Shown piece after piece: positions 49,832 through 58,054 of a stretch of DNA of 64,000 nucleotides. The position numbers and the translations under genes are program-made. The stretch spans positions 62,001 to 126,000 of the forward strand of contig NZ_RMVG01000005.1 of assembly GCF_003813865.1 (NCBI RefSeq), read 5' to 3'. This DNA is from Candidatus Pantoea deserta. Lineage in GTDB: Bacteria; Pseudomonadota; Gammaproteobacteria; Enterobacterales; Enterobacteriaceae. The notes below the pieces were generated by a model. It did not search any database and was not told the DNA's origin. It saw only the letters and a list, made by a program, of their open reading frames with translations. Each line of letters opens with the position of its first letter. The stretch's first letter is position 1.

Positions 49832-50093
49832 TTTAGGTCGCCTGTTGATGCTGTGCGTCTGGGCTTTTTTACTGTTTAACCTGATCGATCCTTATCCAAA
49901 GCCGCTGCGCTACTTTATTCACGTCGCGCTGTTCTTTATGGTGCTGATGCACGGCCTTCAGCTGACGCTGCTGCGCGCCACGCAGCCGAAAGAGGCGCCG
50001 CCGATCGATCGCTGGACGCAGACAAAAATTTTCCTGTTTGGCGTATTTGAACTGCTGGCGTGGCAGAAAGCCCATTTCCCCAGGAAGAAGTAA
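49821..50093 (+). CDS. yhhL: DUF1145 family small membrane protein YhhL
   Basis: 90 residues with two hydrophobic segments (about 5-22 and 30-50) and the conserved ending LFGVFELLAWQKAHF. Function unknown. The start at 49821 follows CAGGAGACATCTG and lies inside the end of rsmD, so the two are coupled. Confidence 0.88.
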   Translation: MLLNLGRLLMLCVWAFLLFNLIDPYPKPLRYFIHVALFFMVLMHGLQLTLLRATQPKEAPPIDRWTQTKIFLFGVFELLAWQKAHFPRKK

Positions 50094-50098
50094 CGAAA

Positions 50099-50116
50099 GC
50101 GGGCGAAACGGCCCGC
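50099..50116. terminator. Hairpin between yhhL and yhhM
   Basis: 6-bp stem GCGGGC / GCCCGC with a 6-base loop in the 26-base gap between convergent stops; no real T tract. Confidence 0.4.
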
Positions 50117-50119
50117 CTC

Positions 50120-50476
50120 TTACGGCACCGGCGTAAAGCTGACAAAGCGCGAGCCTTGCATCTTTAGCTCACCCTTTGCGCCGGTATCCAGCTGGTTGTA
50201 ATCCCTCTCTTCTACTATCGCCTTTATGTCGCTGGCCCCGTTCAGCGGATGAAACCAGGCTTCATAGCGCATCTCTTCCCCCGCAATCACTTCCCGCTGA
50301 CGCGTCCGACGGTTCGGCGCGGGGTATTCGCGCTTGGTTTTCACTTTCACCGTAAGCGTGCGCACCGGCGAGGCGTCGTTGACCGCGACTTCCCGCCGCT
50401 GTTTGATGAACTGGCGGGTCGCCAGCACGGCGATAACGGCCAGTACGATAAAAAAGAGTAGCGGTGGTTTGCTCAT
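50120..50476 (-). CDS. yhhM: DUF2500 family protein YhhM
   Basis: 118 residues from the ATG at 50476. One N-terminal membrane anchor (LLFFIVLAVIAVLAT, residues 6-20), then a beta-rich soluble domain with VKVKTKREYPAPNRRTR and RYEAWFHPL. Function unknown; matches E. coli YhhM in size, position and strand. Confidence 0.87.
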   Translation of the reverse strand: MSKPPLLFFIVLAVIAVLATRQFIKQRREVAVNDASPVRTLTVKVKTKREYPAPNRRTRQREVIAGEEMRYEAWFHPLNGASDIKAIVEERDYNQLDTGAKGELKMQGSRFVSFTPVP

Positions 50477-50633
50477 GGTTTTTCTCGTCTCGTTAAGCCC
50501 TGAAAAGCAATGCGGGTGAAGCATACAACCAGAGTTGCCTCATTGTCACATTGTGAGGCCGTAACCTAAACTGGGATCGACTTATTGGGAATTTTCACCA
50601 TCTGATGGACAGGTTGTCCTTAAGGGAGCAGCA

Positions 50634-51263
50634 ATGCTTTGGTCATTTCTTGCCGTACTTTTCTCCGGTTGGCTCTATGTAGACGCCTCCTATCGCGGTC
50701 CTCAGTGGCAGCGCTGGCTGTTTAAACCGATCACCCTGTTACTGCTGGTCGGCTGGGCCTGGCAGGCCCCCGTACTGAAACCTACCGATTATCTGATTAT
50801 CGCCGGGCTGGTCGCGACGCTGGTGGGCGATGCGCTGCTGCTGCTGCCGCGCCAGCAGATGCTCTACGCGCTGGGCGCGTTTTTCCTTTCGCATCTGCTC
50901 TACACCCTCTGTTTTGCCGCCAACATGACGATGACCTTCTACTGGCCGATCCCGCTGACGCTGCTGATCGTGGGCGCCGTCACCATCGCGGTGATCTGGA
51001 GCCGGCTGGAAGCGCTGCGCTGGCCGGTTTGCACGCTAATCGGCATGACGCTGGTGATGACGTGGATGGCCGCCGAACAGTATTTCTTCCGTCCCAGCGA
51101 TGACAGCTTCACACTGATCGTGGGGGCGAGTTTGCTGCTGCTGGCCAATATTATCTGGTTCGTCAGCCACTATCGCCGCCGTTTCAGCGCCGACAGCGCC
51201 ATCGTTGCCGCCTGCTATTTTGCCGGGCACTTTATGATTGTTCGCTCGCTGTGGCTCTACTGA
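50634..51263 (+). CDS. yhhN: TMEM86/YhhN family membrane protein
   Basis: 209 residues with about eight hydrophobic segments; belongs to the family that includes animal lysoplasmalogenase TMEM86. Bacterial function is not established. The motif [21 protein letters not shown] is typical. Lies upstream of zntA on the same strand as in E. coli. Confidence 0.9.
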   Translation: MLWSFLAVLFSGWLYVDASYRGPQWQRWLFKPITLLLLVGWAWQAPVLKPTDYLIIAGLVATLVGDALLLLPRQQMLYALGAFFLSHLLYTLCFAANMTMTFYWPIPLTLLIVGAVTIAVIWSRLEALRWPVCTLIGMTLVMTWMAAEQYFFRPSDDSFTLIVGASLLLLANIIWFVSHYRRRFSADSAIVAACYFAGHFMIVRSLWLY

Positions 51264-51276
51264 GGTAAAAACCGTC

Positions 51277-51308
51277 TTGACTCTGGAGTCGGCTCCAGAG
51301 TGTAAGAT
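51277..51308 (+). promoter_or_regulatory. ZntR-controlled zntA promoter
   Basis: -35 TTGACT (51277-51282) and -10 TAAGAT (51303-51308) are separated by 20 bases, the long spacer typical of MerR-family targets. A perfect dyad ACTCTGGAG-TCGG-CTCCAGAGT (51280-51301) fills the spacer and is almost the same as the E. coli ZntR site. Confidence 0.93.
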
Positions 51309-51349
51309 GCCATAACGGGCGGCCCTGCCCGTCCGTTACTGGAGGTTAC

Positions 51350-53626
51350 ATGCATCAACATCACGCTTGCGGCTGCGGCCGACCACGCGCCGCCCATTCA
51401 GCGAACAAACCCTTATGCGCGGTTCGCAGCGCGCCTTCGACGCCCCTGACTATCAGCGCCGCTGCCCCTGTTCAGGCCGACAGCGCGGGCTGCTGCTGCG
51501 AGGCTAACAGCAGCCCCGGCGGTGACGCCGACGAAGAGGGCGAGCGACGCGGCGCCTGGCATTTTAGCTGGCGCGTCAAGGGTATGGACTGCCCCAGCTG
51601 CGCCCGCACCGTGGAAACAGCGGTCAGTCAGCTGCCGCAAATCGTCAACACGCGCGTTGTCTTCGCCAGCGAAAAACTGCTGGTAGACGCCAGCGCCGAT
51701 GTTACCGCCGCGGTCGAGCAGGCGGTGGCGCGCGCCGGTTTTACCCTCGTCAGCGAAACAGCGCCGCCGCCAGCAGTCCCTTCCCGCTGGCGCGAAAACC
51801 GCGCGATTCTCCTGCTGGCCGCTATGCTGCTTGCCAGTTTTACGCTGAGCCAGTTTGCGCCGCGCTGGGGTGACAGGCTGTTTATCGTCACCACCCTGCT
51901 CGGCTTATGGCCGGTGGCGCGCAGCGCCTGGCAGCACGCCCGCAGCGGCTCCCCCTTTACTATCGAAACCCTGATGACCGTCGCCGCCGCCGGGGCGCTG
52001 CTGATTGGCGCGCATGCCGAAGCGGCGATGGTCCTGCTGCTGTTCTTAGTGGGAGAGCGCCTGGAGAGCTTTGCCGCCGCTCGTGCGCGTAGCGGCGTCA
52101 CGCAGCTGATGGCGCTGCGGCCAGAGCGCGCGACCCGTCTGAGGGCCGGCGTGCGGGAAACCGTGGCGCTGGCGGCCCTGCAGCCTGGCGATGTCATCGA
52201 GGTGGCGGCAGGTGGACGTCTGCCCGTTGACGGGCGCTTGCTGAGCGAGCAGGCCAGCTTTGACGAGAGCGCGCTGACCGGTGAATCCCTTCCGGTGACG
52301 CGCGGCCGGGGCGAGGCGCTACTGGCTGGTGCGACCAGCGTCGATCGTCTGGTACAGCTTGAAGTCACGTCAAAACCGGGCGAAAGCGCCATTGACCGTA
52401 TTCTGACGCTGATCGAAGAGGCCGACAGCCATCGCGCGCCGGTTGAGCGCTTTATCGATCGCTTCAGCCGTCTCTATACGCCGCTGATTATGCTGCTGGC
52501 CGCGCTGGTGATGATTGCCCCGCCGCTGCTGGGCTTCGGCGACTGGCTGACGTGGATCTATAAGGGACTGACGCTGCTGCTGATCGGCTGTCCTTGCGCG
52601 CTGGTGATCGCCACGCCGGCCGCCATTACCTCCGGCCTTGCCGCCGCCGCCCGTCAGGGCGCGCTGATCAAAGGCGGCGCCGCGCTGGAGCGTCTCAGCA
52701 GCGTGCGTGCCATCGCGTTCGATAAAACCGGCACCTTAACTCAGGGCAAACCCCAGGTGACGGCCGTGCTCCGCTTTGCCGACGAATCCGAAGAGGCGCT
52801 GCTGACGCTGGCCGCCGCCGTAGAACGCGGCTCGACGCATCCGCTGGCGGCCGCTATCGTCGCGGCGGCCGAGGCGCGACGGCTGACGCTGCCCAAGGCA
52901 AGCAACCAGATGACGCTGGCAGGCAGCGGTATTGCCGCGCAGATTGCCGGCGCGCAAACAGAACTCCTCTCCCCCGCTCGCGCGACGGCGCTGAGCGCCG
53001 CGCAGCGCGCGCAGATCGCCGAACAGGAAGAGCTGGGGCAGACGCTGGTGGTGGTTTTGCGCGACGGCGAAGCGCTGGGCGCGCTGGCGCTGCGCGATAA
53101 CCTGCGCGACGACGCGCAACCCGCGCTGGCGGCGCTGAAGAAAATGGGCGTTGAGAGCCTGATGCTCACCGGCGACAATCCGCGCGCGGCGGCCGCCATT
53201 GCCCGTGAGCTCGACATCGACTTCCGCGCCAGCCTGCTGCCTGCTGACAAGGTTGAGGCGATTCGCGAACTGGGCCAGCAGGCGCCGCTGGCGATGGTCG
53301 GCGACGGCATCAACGACGCGCCTGCCATGAAAGCCGCCACTATCGGCATCGCGATGGGCAGCGGCAGCGACATCGCGCTGGAAACTGCCGACGCCGCGCT
53401 CACGCGCGACGCGCTGCCTCTGCTGCCGTCGCTGCTGATGCTGGCACGGCGCACACGCGCCACGCTGCGGCAGAACATTGCGATTGCGCTGGGGCTAAAG
53501 GCGCTGTTTCTGGTGACGACGCTGCTGGGTTTTACTGGCCTGTGGCTGGCCGTGGTGGCCGATTCCGGCGCGACGGTGCTGGTAACGGCTAACGCGCTGC
53601 GTCTGCTACGCGCGCGCCGCGGCTAA
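51350..53626 (+). CDS. zntA: Zn/Cd/Pb-exporting P1B-type ATPase
   Basis: 758-residue inner-membrane metal pump. An N-terminal His/Cys-rich stretch (HHACGCGRP and CCCEAN) precedes an HMA domain with GMDCPSCAR (Cys81, Cys84). The transmembrane metal site is Cys414-Pro-Cys416, the phosphorylated residue is Asp458 in DKTGTLTQG, and GDGINDAPAM closes the ATP domain. It is about 26 residues longer than E. coli ZntA (732), mostly at the N-terminus before the HMA domain. Controlled by the ZntR promoter just upstream. Confidence 0.97.
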   Translation: MHQHHACGCGRPRAAHSANKPLCAVRSAPSTPLTISAAAPVQADSAGCCCEANSSPGGDADEEGERRGAWHFSWRVKGMDCPSCARTVETAVSQLPQIVNTRVVFASEKLLVDASADVTAAVEQAVARAGFTLVSETAPPPAVPSRWRENRAILLLAAMLLASFTLSQFAPRWGDRLFIVTTLLGLWPVARSAWQHARSGSPFTIETLMTVAAAGALLIGAHAEAAMVLLLFLVGERLESFAAARARSGVTQLMALRPERATRLRAGVRETVALAALQPGDVIEVAAGGRLPVDGRLLSEQASFDESALTGESLPVTRGRGEALLAGATSVDRLVQLEVTSKPGESAIDRILTLIEEADSHRAPVERFIDRFSRLYTPLIMLLAALVMIAPPLLGFGDWLTWIYKGLTLLLIGCPCALVIATPAAITSGLAAAARQGALIKGGAALERLSSVRAIAFDKTGTLTQGKPQVTAVLRFADESEEALLTLAAAVERGSTHPLAAAIVAAAEARRLTLPKASNQMTLAGSGIAAQIAGAQTELLSPARATALSAAQRAQIAEQEELGQTLVVVLRDGEALGALALRDNLRDDAQPALAALKKMGVESLMLTGDNPRAAAAIARELDIDFRASLLPADKVEAIRELGQQAPLAMVGDGINDAPAMKAATIGIAMGSGSDIALETADAALTRDALPLLPSLLMLARRTRATLRQNIAIALGLKALFLVTTLLGFTGLWLAVVADSGATVLVTANALRLLRARRG

Positions 53627-53634
53627 GCGATAAA

Positions 53635-53883
53635 TCAGTCGCCGAGCCCCTTCTGGATCAGATAGTGATACGGCAGGGTCTCGGTCTGCTGCGCCAGCAG
53701 GCGGTGCTCCATAAAGCGGCAGAAGCCGGGAATATCGCGCGTAGTCGCCGGATCGTCGGCAATAATCAGCAGCGTTTCTCCGTCCTGCATGGTGCGGACC
53801 GTTTTGCGCACCATCATTACCGGTTCAGGGCAGCGCAGGCCCAGCGCATCCAGTTGACGATCGGCCTGGGAGAAGTTGTCCAT
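53635..53883 (-). CDS. tusA: Sulfurtransferase TusA
   Basis: 82-residue sulfur carrier that takes persulfide sulfur from IscS and passes it on for 2-thiolation of tRNA wobble uridine. The active cysteine is in [10 protein letters not shown] (residue 18; Cys19 in E. coli). Convergent with zntA, 8 bases apart. Confidence 0.97.
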   Translation of the reverse strand: MDNFSQADRQLDALGLRCPEPVMMVRKTVRTMQDGETLLIIADDPATTRDIPGFCRFMEHRLLAQQTETLPYHYLIQKGLGD

Positions 53884-53951
53884 AGGTTACTCAGTTTCAA
53901 ACAGGGGCGCTCATTTTAGCGCGCCCCTATACAGACGCAAGACGAGAACGA

Positions 53952-54010
53952 TTGCGTTAAAATTAACCATTGCGTAAATAGCACAACGCGGTAATATGCC
54001 GCGGTTTTTT
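53952..54010 (+). promoter_or_regulatory. Candidate promoter and leader hairpin upstream of yhhQ
   Basis: -35-like TTGCGT (53952-53957), 17-base spacer, -10-like TAAATA (53975-53980). About seven bases later a 5-bp GC stem (CGCGG at 53987-53991 with CCGCG at 53999-54003) is followed by six T. No plus-strand gene lies before it, so it could be an early terminator in the yhhQ leader. Not a match to the preQ1 riboswitch classes I know. Confidence 0.35.
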
Positions 54011-54083
54011 ACAACTGGTACCGTCGCGCGGGCTTTTTTGCGCGGCAATGGGTTCCCTCACCCCAATACGAAAAAGGTCCATT

Positions 54084-54749
54084 ATGATCGCATTTTCTTC
54101 GCGTCAGCGTCAGCATGCGCTGATCTGGCTATCGCTGTTTCATCTGCTGGTGATTATCTCCAGTAACTATCTGGTGCAGCTGCCGGTTTCAGTATTTGGC
54201 TTCAACACCACCTGGGGCGCATTCAGTTTTCCGTTTATCTTCCTGGCAACCGACCTGACCGTGCGTATTTTTGGCGCGCCGCTGGCACGCCGTATTATCC
54301 TTGCCGTCATGGTGCCGGCGCTGTTTGTCTCTTATCTGGTGTCGAGCCTGTTTTATCAGGGCGAGTGGCAGGGCCTGGCCGCGCTGCAAAACGTTAACCT
54401 GTTTGTCGCGCGCATCGCCTGCGCCAGCTTTATGGCCTATGCGCTGGGGCAGATCCTCGACGTCCACGTCTTTAACCGTCTGCGCCAGCTGCCCCAGTGG
54501 TGGATCGCGCCGGGCTGCGCAATGTTTCTCGGCAATATCAGCGATACGCTCGCCTTCTTTTCCATCGCCTTTTATAAAAGCTCCGATCCCTTTATGGCTG
54601 CGCACTGGGTAGAGATCGCGCTGGTGGATTACAGCTTTAAAGTGCTGATCTGTCTTATCTTCTTCCTGCCTGCCTACGGCGTGCTGCTGAATGCCGCGCT
54701 GAAGCGCCTGGCAGCGCGTTCGCCCCGCGCGCAGATCAATTTCGGCTAA
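54084..54749 (+). CDS. yhhQ: Queuosine precursor transporter YhhQ
   Basis: 221 residues from the ATG at 54084, matching the E. coli protein. Six or so membrane segments. The motif SSNYLVQLPVSVFGF and the highly conserved TTWGAFSFPFIFLATDLTVR are diagnostic for the YhhQ (DUF165) family, which imports preQ0 or preQ1 for queuosine in tRNA. Lies between tusA (divergent) and dcrB, as in E. coli. Confidence 0.95.
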   Translation: MIAFSSRQRQHALIWLSLFHLLVIISSNYLVQLPVSVFGFNTTWGAFSFPFIFLATDLTVRIFGAPLARRIILAVMVPALFVSYLVSSLFYQGEWQGLAALQNVNLFVARIACASFMAYALGQILDVHVFNRLRQLPQWWIAPGCAMFLGNISDTLAFFSIAFYKSSDPFMAAHWVEIALVDYSFKVLICLIFFLPAYGVLLNAALKRLAARSPRAQINFG

Positions 54750-54866
54750 CCGGCCATAGAGCCTTTCGCGCTGACCCGCTAAGATCTGCTGACAATCCGG
54801 CGGTTGCTTTTGCCGCCGGATTCACGTTGTATGAACGCCTTACTGGAATCAAATAAAGGGATTCAG

Positions 54867-55421
54867 ATGCGAAACTTAGTGAAATATGCGGGTATTGGCC
54901 TACTGGTGCTGGGCCTCGCGGCCTGCGATCAGAAAAAAGATGACGCGACCGGCAGTAACGGCACCAGCGCCAGCCAGTCGGCGCAGAATGTGACGCTGAT
55001 GGACGGTAAGCTGAGCTTCTCGCTGCCGGCGGGTATGTCGGACAAGAGCGGCAAGCTGGGCAATCAGACCACCAATATGCACGTCTATGCGGATGAAAGC
55101 GGCGCGCGCGCCATTATCGTTATCGCGGGCGACACCACGAACGAAGGGCTGGATGTGCTGGCGCAGCGCCTTGAACAGCAGCAGCGCAACCGCGATCCGC
55201 AGTTGCAGGTGGTGTCTGATAAAGCGATTACCCTGAAGGATCAGCCTGCGCAGCGTCTGGACAGCGTGGTGTCGGCTAACAACCAAACCTCCTGGTCCTC
55301 AGTGATCCTGGCGAAGGTCGATGGCAAGCTGCTGACGTTGCAGATCACGCTGCCGGGCGACAACCAGCAGCAGGCCCAGAGCGATGCGGATAGCATCGTT
55401 CAGAGCATTACCCTGAAATAA
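54867..55421 (+). CDS. dcrB: Lipoprotein DcrB
   Basis: 184 residues from the ATG at 54867. A lipobox LGLAAC places the lipidated cysteine at residue 20; Asp21 follows, an inner-membrane retention signal in enterobacteria. The mature domain includes LDGKLSFSLPAGM-like and RDPQLQVV segments as in E. coli. DcrB is known as a factor for infection by phages C1 and C6 and is linked to envelope maintenance. It marks the end of the E. coli-like order here. Confidence 0.94.
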   Translation: MRNLVKYAGIGLLVLGLAACDQKKDDATGSNGTSASQSAQNVTLMDGKLSFSLPAGMSDKSGKLGNQTTNMHVYADESGARAIIVIAGDTTNEGLDVLAQRLEQQQRNRDPQLQVVSDKAITLKDQPAQRLDSVVSANNQTSWSSVILAKVDGKLLTLQITLPGDNQQQAQSDADSIVQSITLK

Positions 55422-55435
55422 GCTATTGAAATGAA

Positions 55436-55459
55436 AACGACGGGATTATTCCCGTCGTT
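55436..55459. terminator. Hairpin after dcrB
   Basis: Perfect 10-bp stem AACGACGGGA / TCCCGTCGTT with a TTAT loop, 15 bases after the dcrB stop. Little T run follows. Confidence 0.6.
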
Positions 55460-55486
55460 GAGTTAGCCCTATCGCGCAGAGACGAG

Positions 55487-55559
55487 AGGCCTGAACCGAG
55501 CGCAAAGTCGCTCATGCATCCATGCTGACGCGCCATGCTTTGCTCTTCGGTTTAAGCCT
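55487..55559. repeat. Imperfect inverted repeat between dcrB and iolC
   Basis: Arms 55487-55507 and 55538-55559 pair in blocks (AGGC with GCCT, AACCGA with TCGGTT, CAAAG with CTTTG), separated by 3-base interruptions. The loop contains CATGCATCCATG. A candidate structured RNA or small repeat element; no gene here. Confidence 0.5.
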
Positions 55560-55605
55560 CCCGCGCTTTACGCTTTTCAGGCCATCTGTATAACAGCGCG
55601 GCCTT

Positions 55606-57519
55606 TCAACCGCGCGCGGCGCGCCAGTAGTCGATGAGCCGCAAATAGTTCCCTTTCACTTTTTCTACCAGCGCCTCATCATCCAGCTCGCCCTGCAACC
55701 ACTGCCGCGAAGGCTGGCCGAAAATGGTGCGCCCTACCGCAAATCCTTTCACCCAGGGCGACTGCGCCGCCGCAGCGAATCCGGCTTTCAGCTTCTCTTC
55801 CGGCGCGTCGAGTCCCAGCAGCAAAATACCGCGACAGTAAGGATCCTGCTGCTCAATCAGGCCGCTGATGGCCTGCCAGCTCTCCGCCGACAGCGGCGGC
55901 AGTTTCCACCAGTCGGGCTGAATCCCCAGCTGATAAAAGTGGCGCAGGATCTCCAGATAATAGGACTCGTTATGATCGGGGTTGCTTTCCGGCAGAATCA
56001 CCTCCAGCAGCAGTTCGTGCCCGCTCTTGTTGCAGGCTTTCCACACGTCGAGCACCATATCGTCCTGCTCTTTGCGCATCTCCGCGCTGTCGTGCGGATG
56101 GTAGAACACCAGACATTTCACAACGTGTTCGGCAGGCCAGTCGATCAGCTGCGAGCCGATATTGCCGTGCTCAAGGCGTAGCGGTCGGGAGCCAGGCAGC
56201 TCAACGGGACGGCCAATCCACCAGCCTTTGCCGGTAATGGCGTTCAGCGCCTTCTGCCCATAAGTGGTATCCGCCAGAATACCGCTTTTGCTGTCCAGTC
56301 CCGCATCGCGCGCGGCCTCTTCCGCCGCCCTCAGCAGCAGCACCTTCAGCGCCGGAATGCTGCTCTCGTCTACGCCGGCTTCCTGCGCCATGTCGGCCAG
56401 CTGTTTACGGTGGTCGAAGGCGAAAACATTCAGTTCCGGCCATTGCTGCTTACGCGTGGTGACGCGATGCAGATGATTAAGATGCGTATCCAGATCGGGG
56501 CGTTTTACCGCTTTGTCTCGGCTGAGAAAATCATCCAGCTCCGCTTTGGTGGGCATCGCCGGCGCGCAGCCGTGACGCGACACCACCAGCGCGCCGCAGG
56601 CGTTGGCGTAGCGGCAGGCCTGTTCCCAGCCTTCATCGTTAAGCCAGCCGCGCAGCAAACCCGACATAAAGGCGTCGCCCGCGCCCAGCACGTTTAATAC
56701 CTCTACCCGCACGCCGCTGTGCAGCTGCGTCTGCTCCCAGGCGTCCGGAATATCGCCTTCAAACACCACGCAGCCCAGCGGACCGCGTTTGCACACCAGC
56801 GTCGCCTGAGTCGCCTGACGCACATTTTTCAGCGCCGCAAGCGTATCGGTGCTGCCGCCTGCGATATGAAATTCCTCTTCCGTGCCGACGATTAAATCGA
56901 AATAGTGCACCACTTCCTGCAACTGTCGCGTCACCTGATCTGACTCGATAAAGCGGGTTTCGCCGTCGCCGAGCGACGTCAGGCCCCACAGCACCGGACG
57001 ATAATCAATATCCAGCGCGGTGCGCAGGCCGTTGCGCCGGGCAATATCCAGCGCTTTAAGCACGGCGGCGCGCGTTTGCGGATGCGACAGATGCGTACCG
57101 GTAACGGCGACGGCGCGCGACGAGGCAATAAAGGCTTCGTCGATGTCCTCTGGAATTAATCCCATGTCGGCGCAGTTGTCGCGGTAGAAGATAAGCGGAA
57201 ACGTCTCTTCATCTTTAATGCCCAGAATCACCAGCCCGGTCAGTCGCTGCTTATCGGTAATCAGTCCATCGGTATTGCATCCTACGCGGGTTAACTCTTC
57301 GCGGAGAAAGCGACCATTATGCTCATCGCCTACGCGCGCCAGCATCGCCGACTTCAGCCCCTGAATGGCCGTGCCGTATGCCACGTTGCCGGAGGAGCCG
57401 CCAAGATATTTGGCGAAGGTGCTCATATCCTCCAGTCGCGATCCGATTTGCTGACCATAAAGGTCAACGGCAATGCGCCCGATACAAATCACATCAAGCC
57501 GCTTCTGTTGTGTACTCAT
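55606..57519 (-). CDS. iolC: IolC fused to a DUF2090 aldolase-like domain
   Basis: 637-residue two-domain protein. Residues about 8-330 are a PfkB-type kinase, 5-dehydro-2-deoxygluconokinase, with GGSSGNVAYGTA and the catalytic GAGDAF (Asp282). Residues about 360-637 are a DUF2090 domain (NVFAFDHRKQLADMA), an aldolase-like barrel. In bacteria without a separate iolJ this fused domain is thought to act as the 6-phospho-5-dehydro-2-deoxygluconate aldolase, giving dihydroxyacetone phosphate and malonate semialdehyde. The kinase activity is well supported; the aldolase is family-level inference. Divergent from iolD across a 535-base control region. Confidence 0.93.
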   Translation of the reverse strand: MSTQQKRLDVICIGRIAVDLYGQQIGSRLEDMSTFAKYLGGSSGNVAYGTAIQGLKSAMLARVGDEHNGRFLREELTRVGCNTDGLITDKQRLTGLVILGIKDEETFPLIFYRDNCADMGLIPEDIDEAFIASSRAVAVTGTHLSHPQTRAAVLKALDIARRNGLRTALDIDYRPVLWGLTSLGDGETRFIESDQVTRQLQEVVHYFDLIVGTEEEFHIAGGSTDTLAALKNVRQATQATLVCKRGPLGCVVFEGDIPDAWEQTQLHSGVRVEVLNVLGAGDAFMSGLLRGWLNDEGWEQACRYANACGALVVSRHGCAPAMPTKAELDDFLSRDKAVKRPDLDTHLNHLHRVTTRKQQWPELNVFAFDHRKQLADMAQEAGVDESSIPALKVLLLRAAEEAARDAGLDSKSGILADTTYGQKALNAITGKGWWIGRPVELPGSRPLRLEHGNIGSQLIDWPAEHVVKCLVFYHPHDSAEMRKEQDDMVLDVWKACNKSGHELLLEVILPESNPDHNESYYLEILRHFYQLGIQPDWWKLPPLSAESWQAISGLIEQQDPYCRGILLLGLDAPEEKLKAGFAAAAQSPWVKGFAVGRTIFGQPSRQWLQGELDDEALVEKVKGNYLRLIDYWRAARG

Positions 57520-58054
57520 ACCTGTGGTTTCCTTCTGTGATAAGCAGACACGGCGGGCAACAGCGCAGAGATCCCGACGTGCGTCTGGTTGCTATCTGTC
57601 CAGACTGACGATGAAGGGAGTATGGGGAATAAAAATTCCAAAAACAATATGAAATGAAATATCTGACGCGATTTTGTGAACCAGGTAAAACTCTGTGCGG
57701 TCTGCGCATGATGTCGGCAACTTCCCCTCTGTTTCGCAGGCGTTCAGCGCCATAGCGCGGCGCGCGCTCAGGGCTGAAAAGGCAAAGGAAGCTATTGAAG
57801 TAAAATGATTTTTTCCAGATTTCCGATGCCTGTTGCCTGCTGTTTCACTTAGCCCGCCCCACCCTCCGGTTATTGCCGCGTTTCACAGGTAAATTTGATC
57901 TCAATCGCAAAATGAAATGTTTCTTCTGTAATCGTGTTTTATGAAAAATATATTTGTTTATAATCGCTTCACGTTTCAGTCACCTGCGGTCGCTTCTCGC
58001 GATACGCCGCGTCGCCAGCCTGTTTAGCAGGTTGCAGCAAGTAAGGAAGAGCAT
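57520..58054. promoter_or_regulatory. Divergent iolC / iolD control region
   Basis: 535 bases without a gene. Noted: dyad GGAAT-AAAA-ATTCC at 57626-57639; overlapping ATGAAAT copies at 57649-57660; ATGAAAT followed by GTTTC at 57912-57923; a perfect -10 TATAAT at 57959-57964 for iolD with a poor -35; and a GGAAG ribosome-binding site before iolD. The poor -35 suggests an activator may be needed. Confidence 0.55.

Noticed and set aside
54001..54083. preQ1 riboswitch before yhhQ
   Set aside because: The gene suggested it, but the leader lacks the A-rich tail and loop bases of the preQ1 classes I know.
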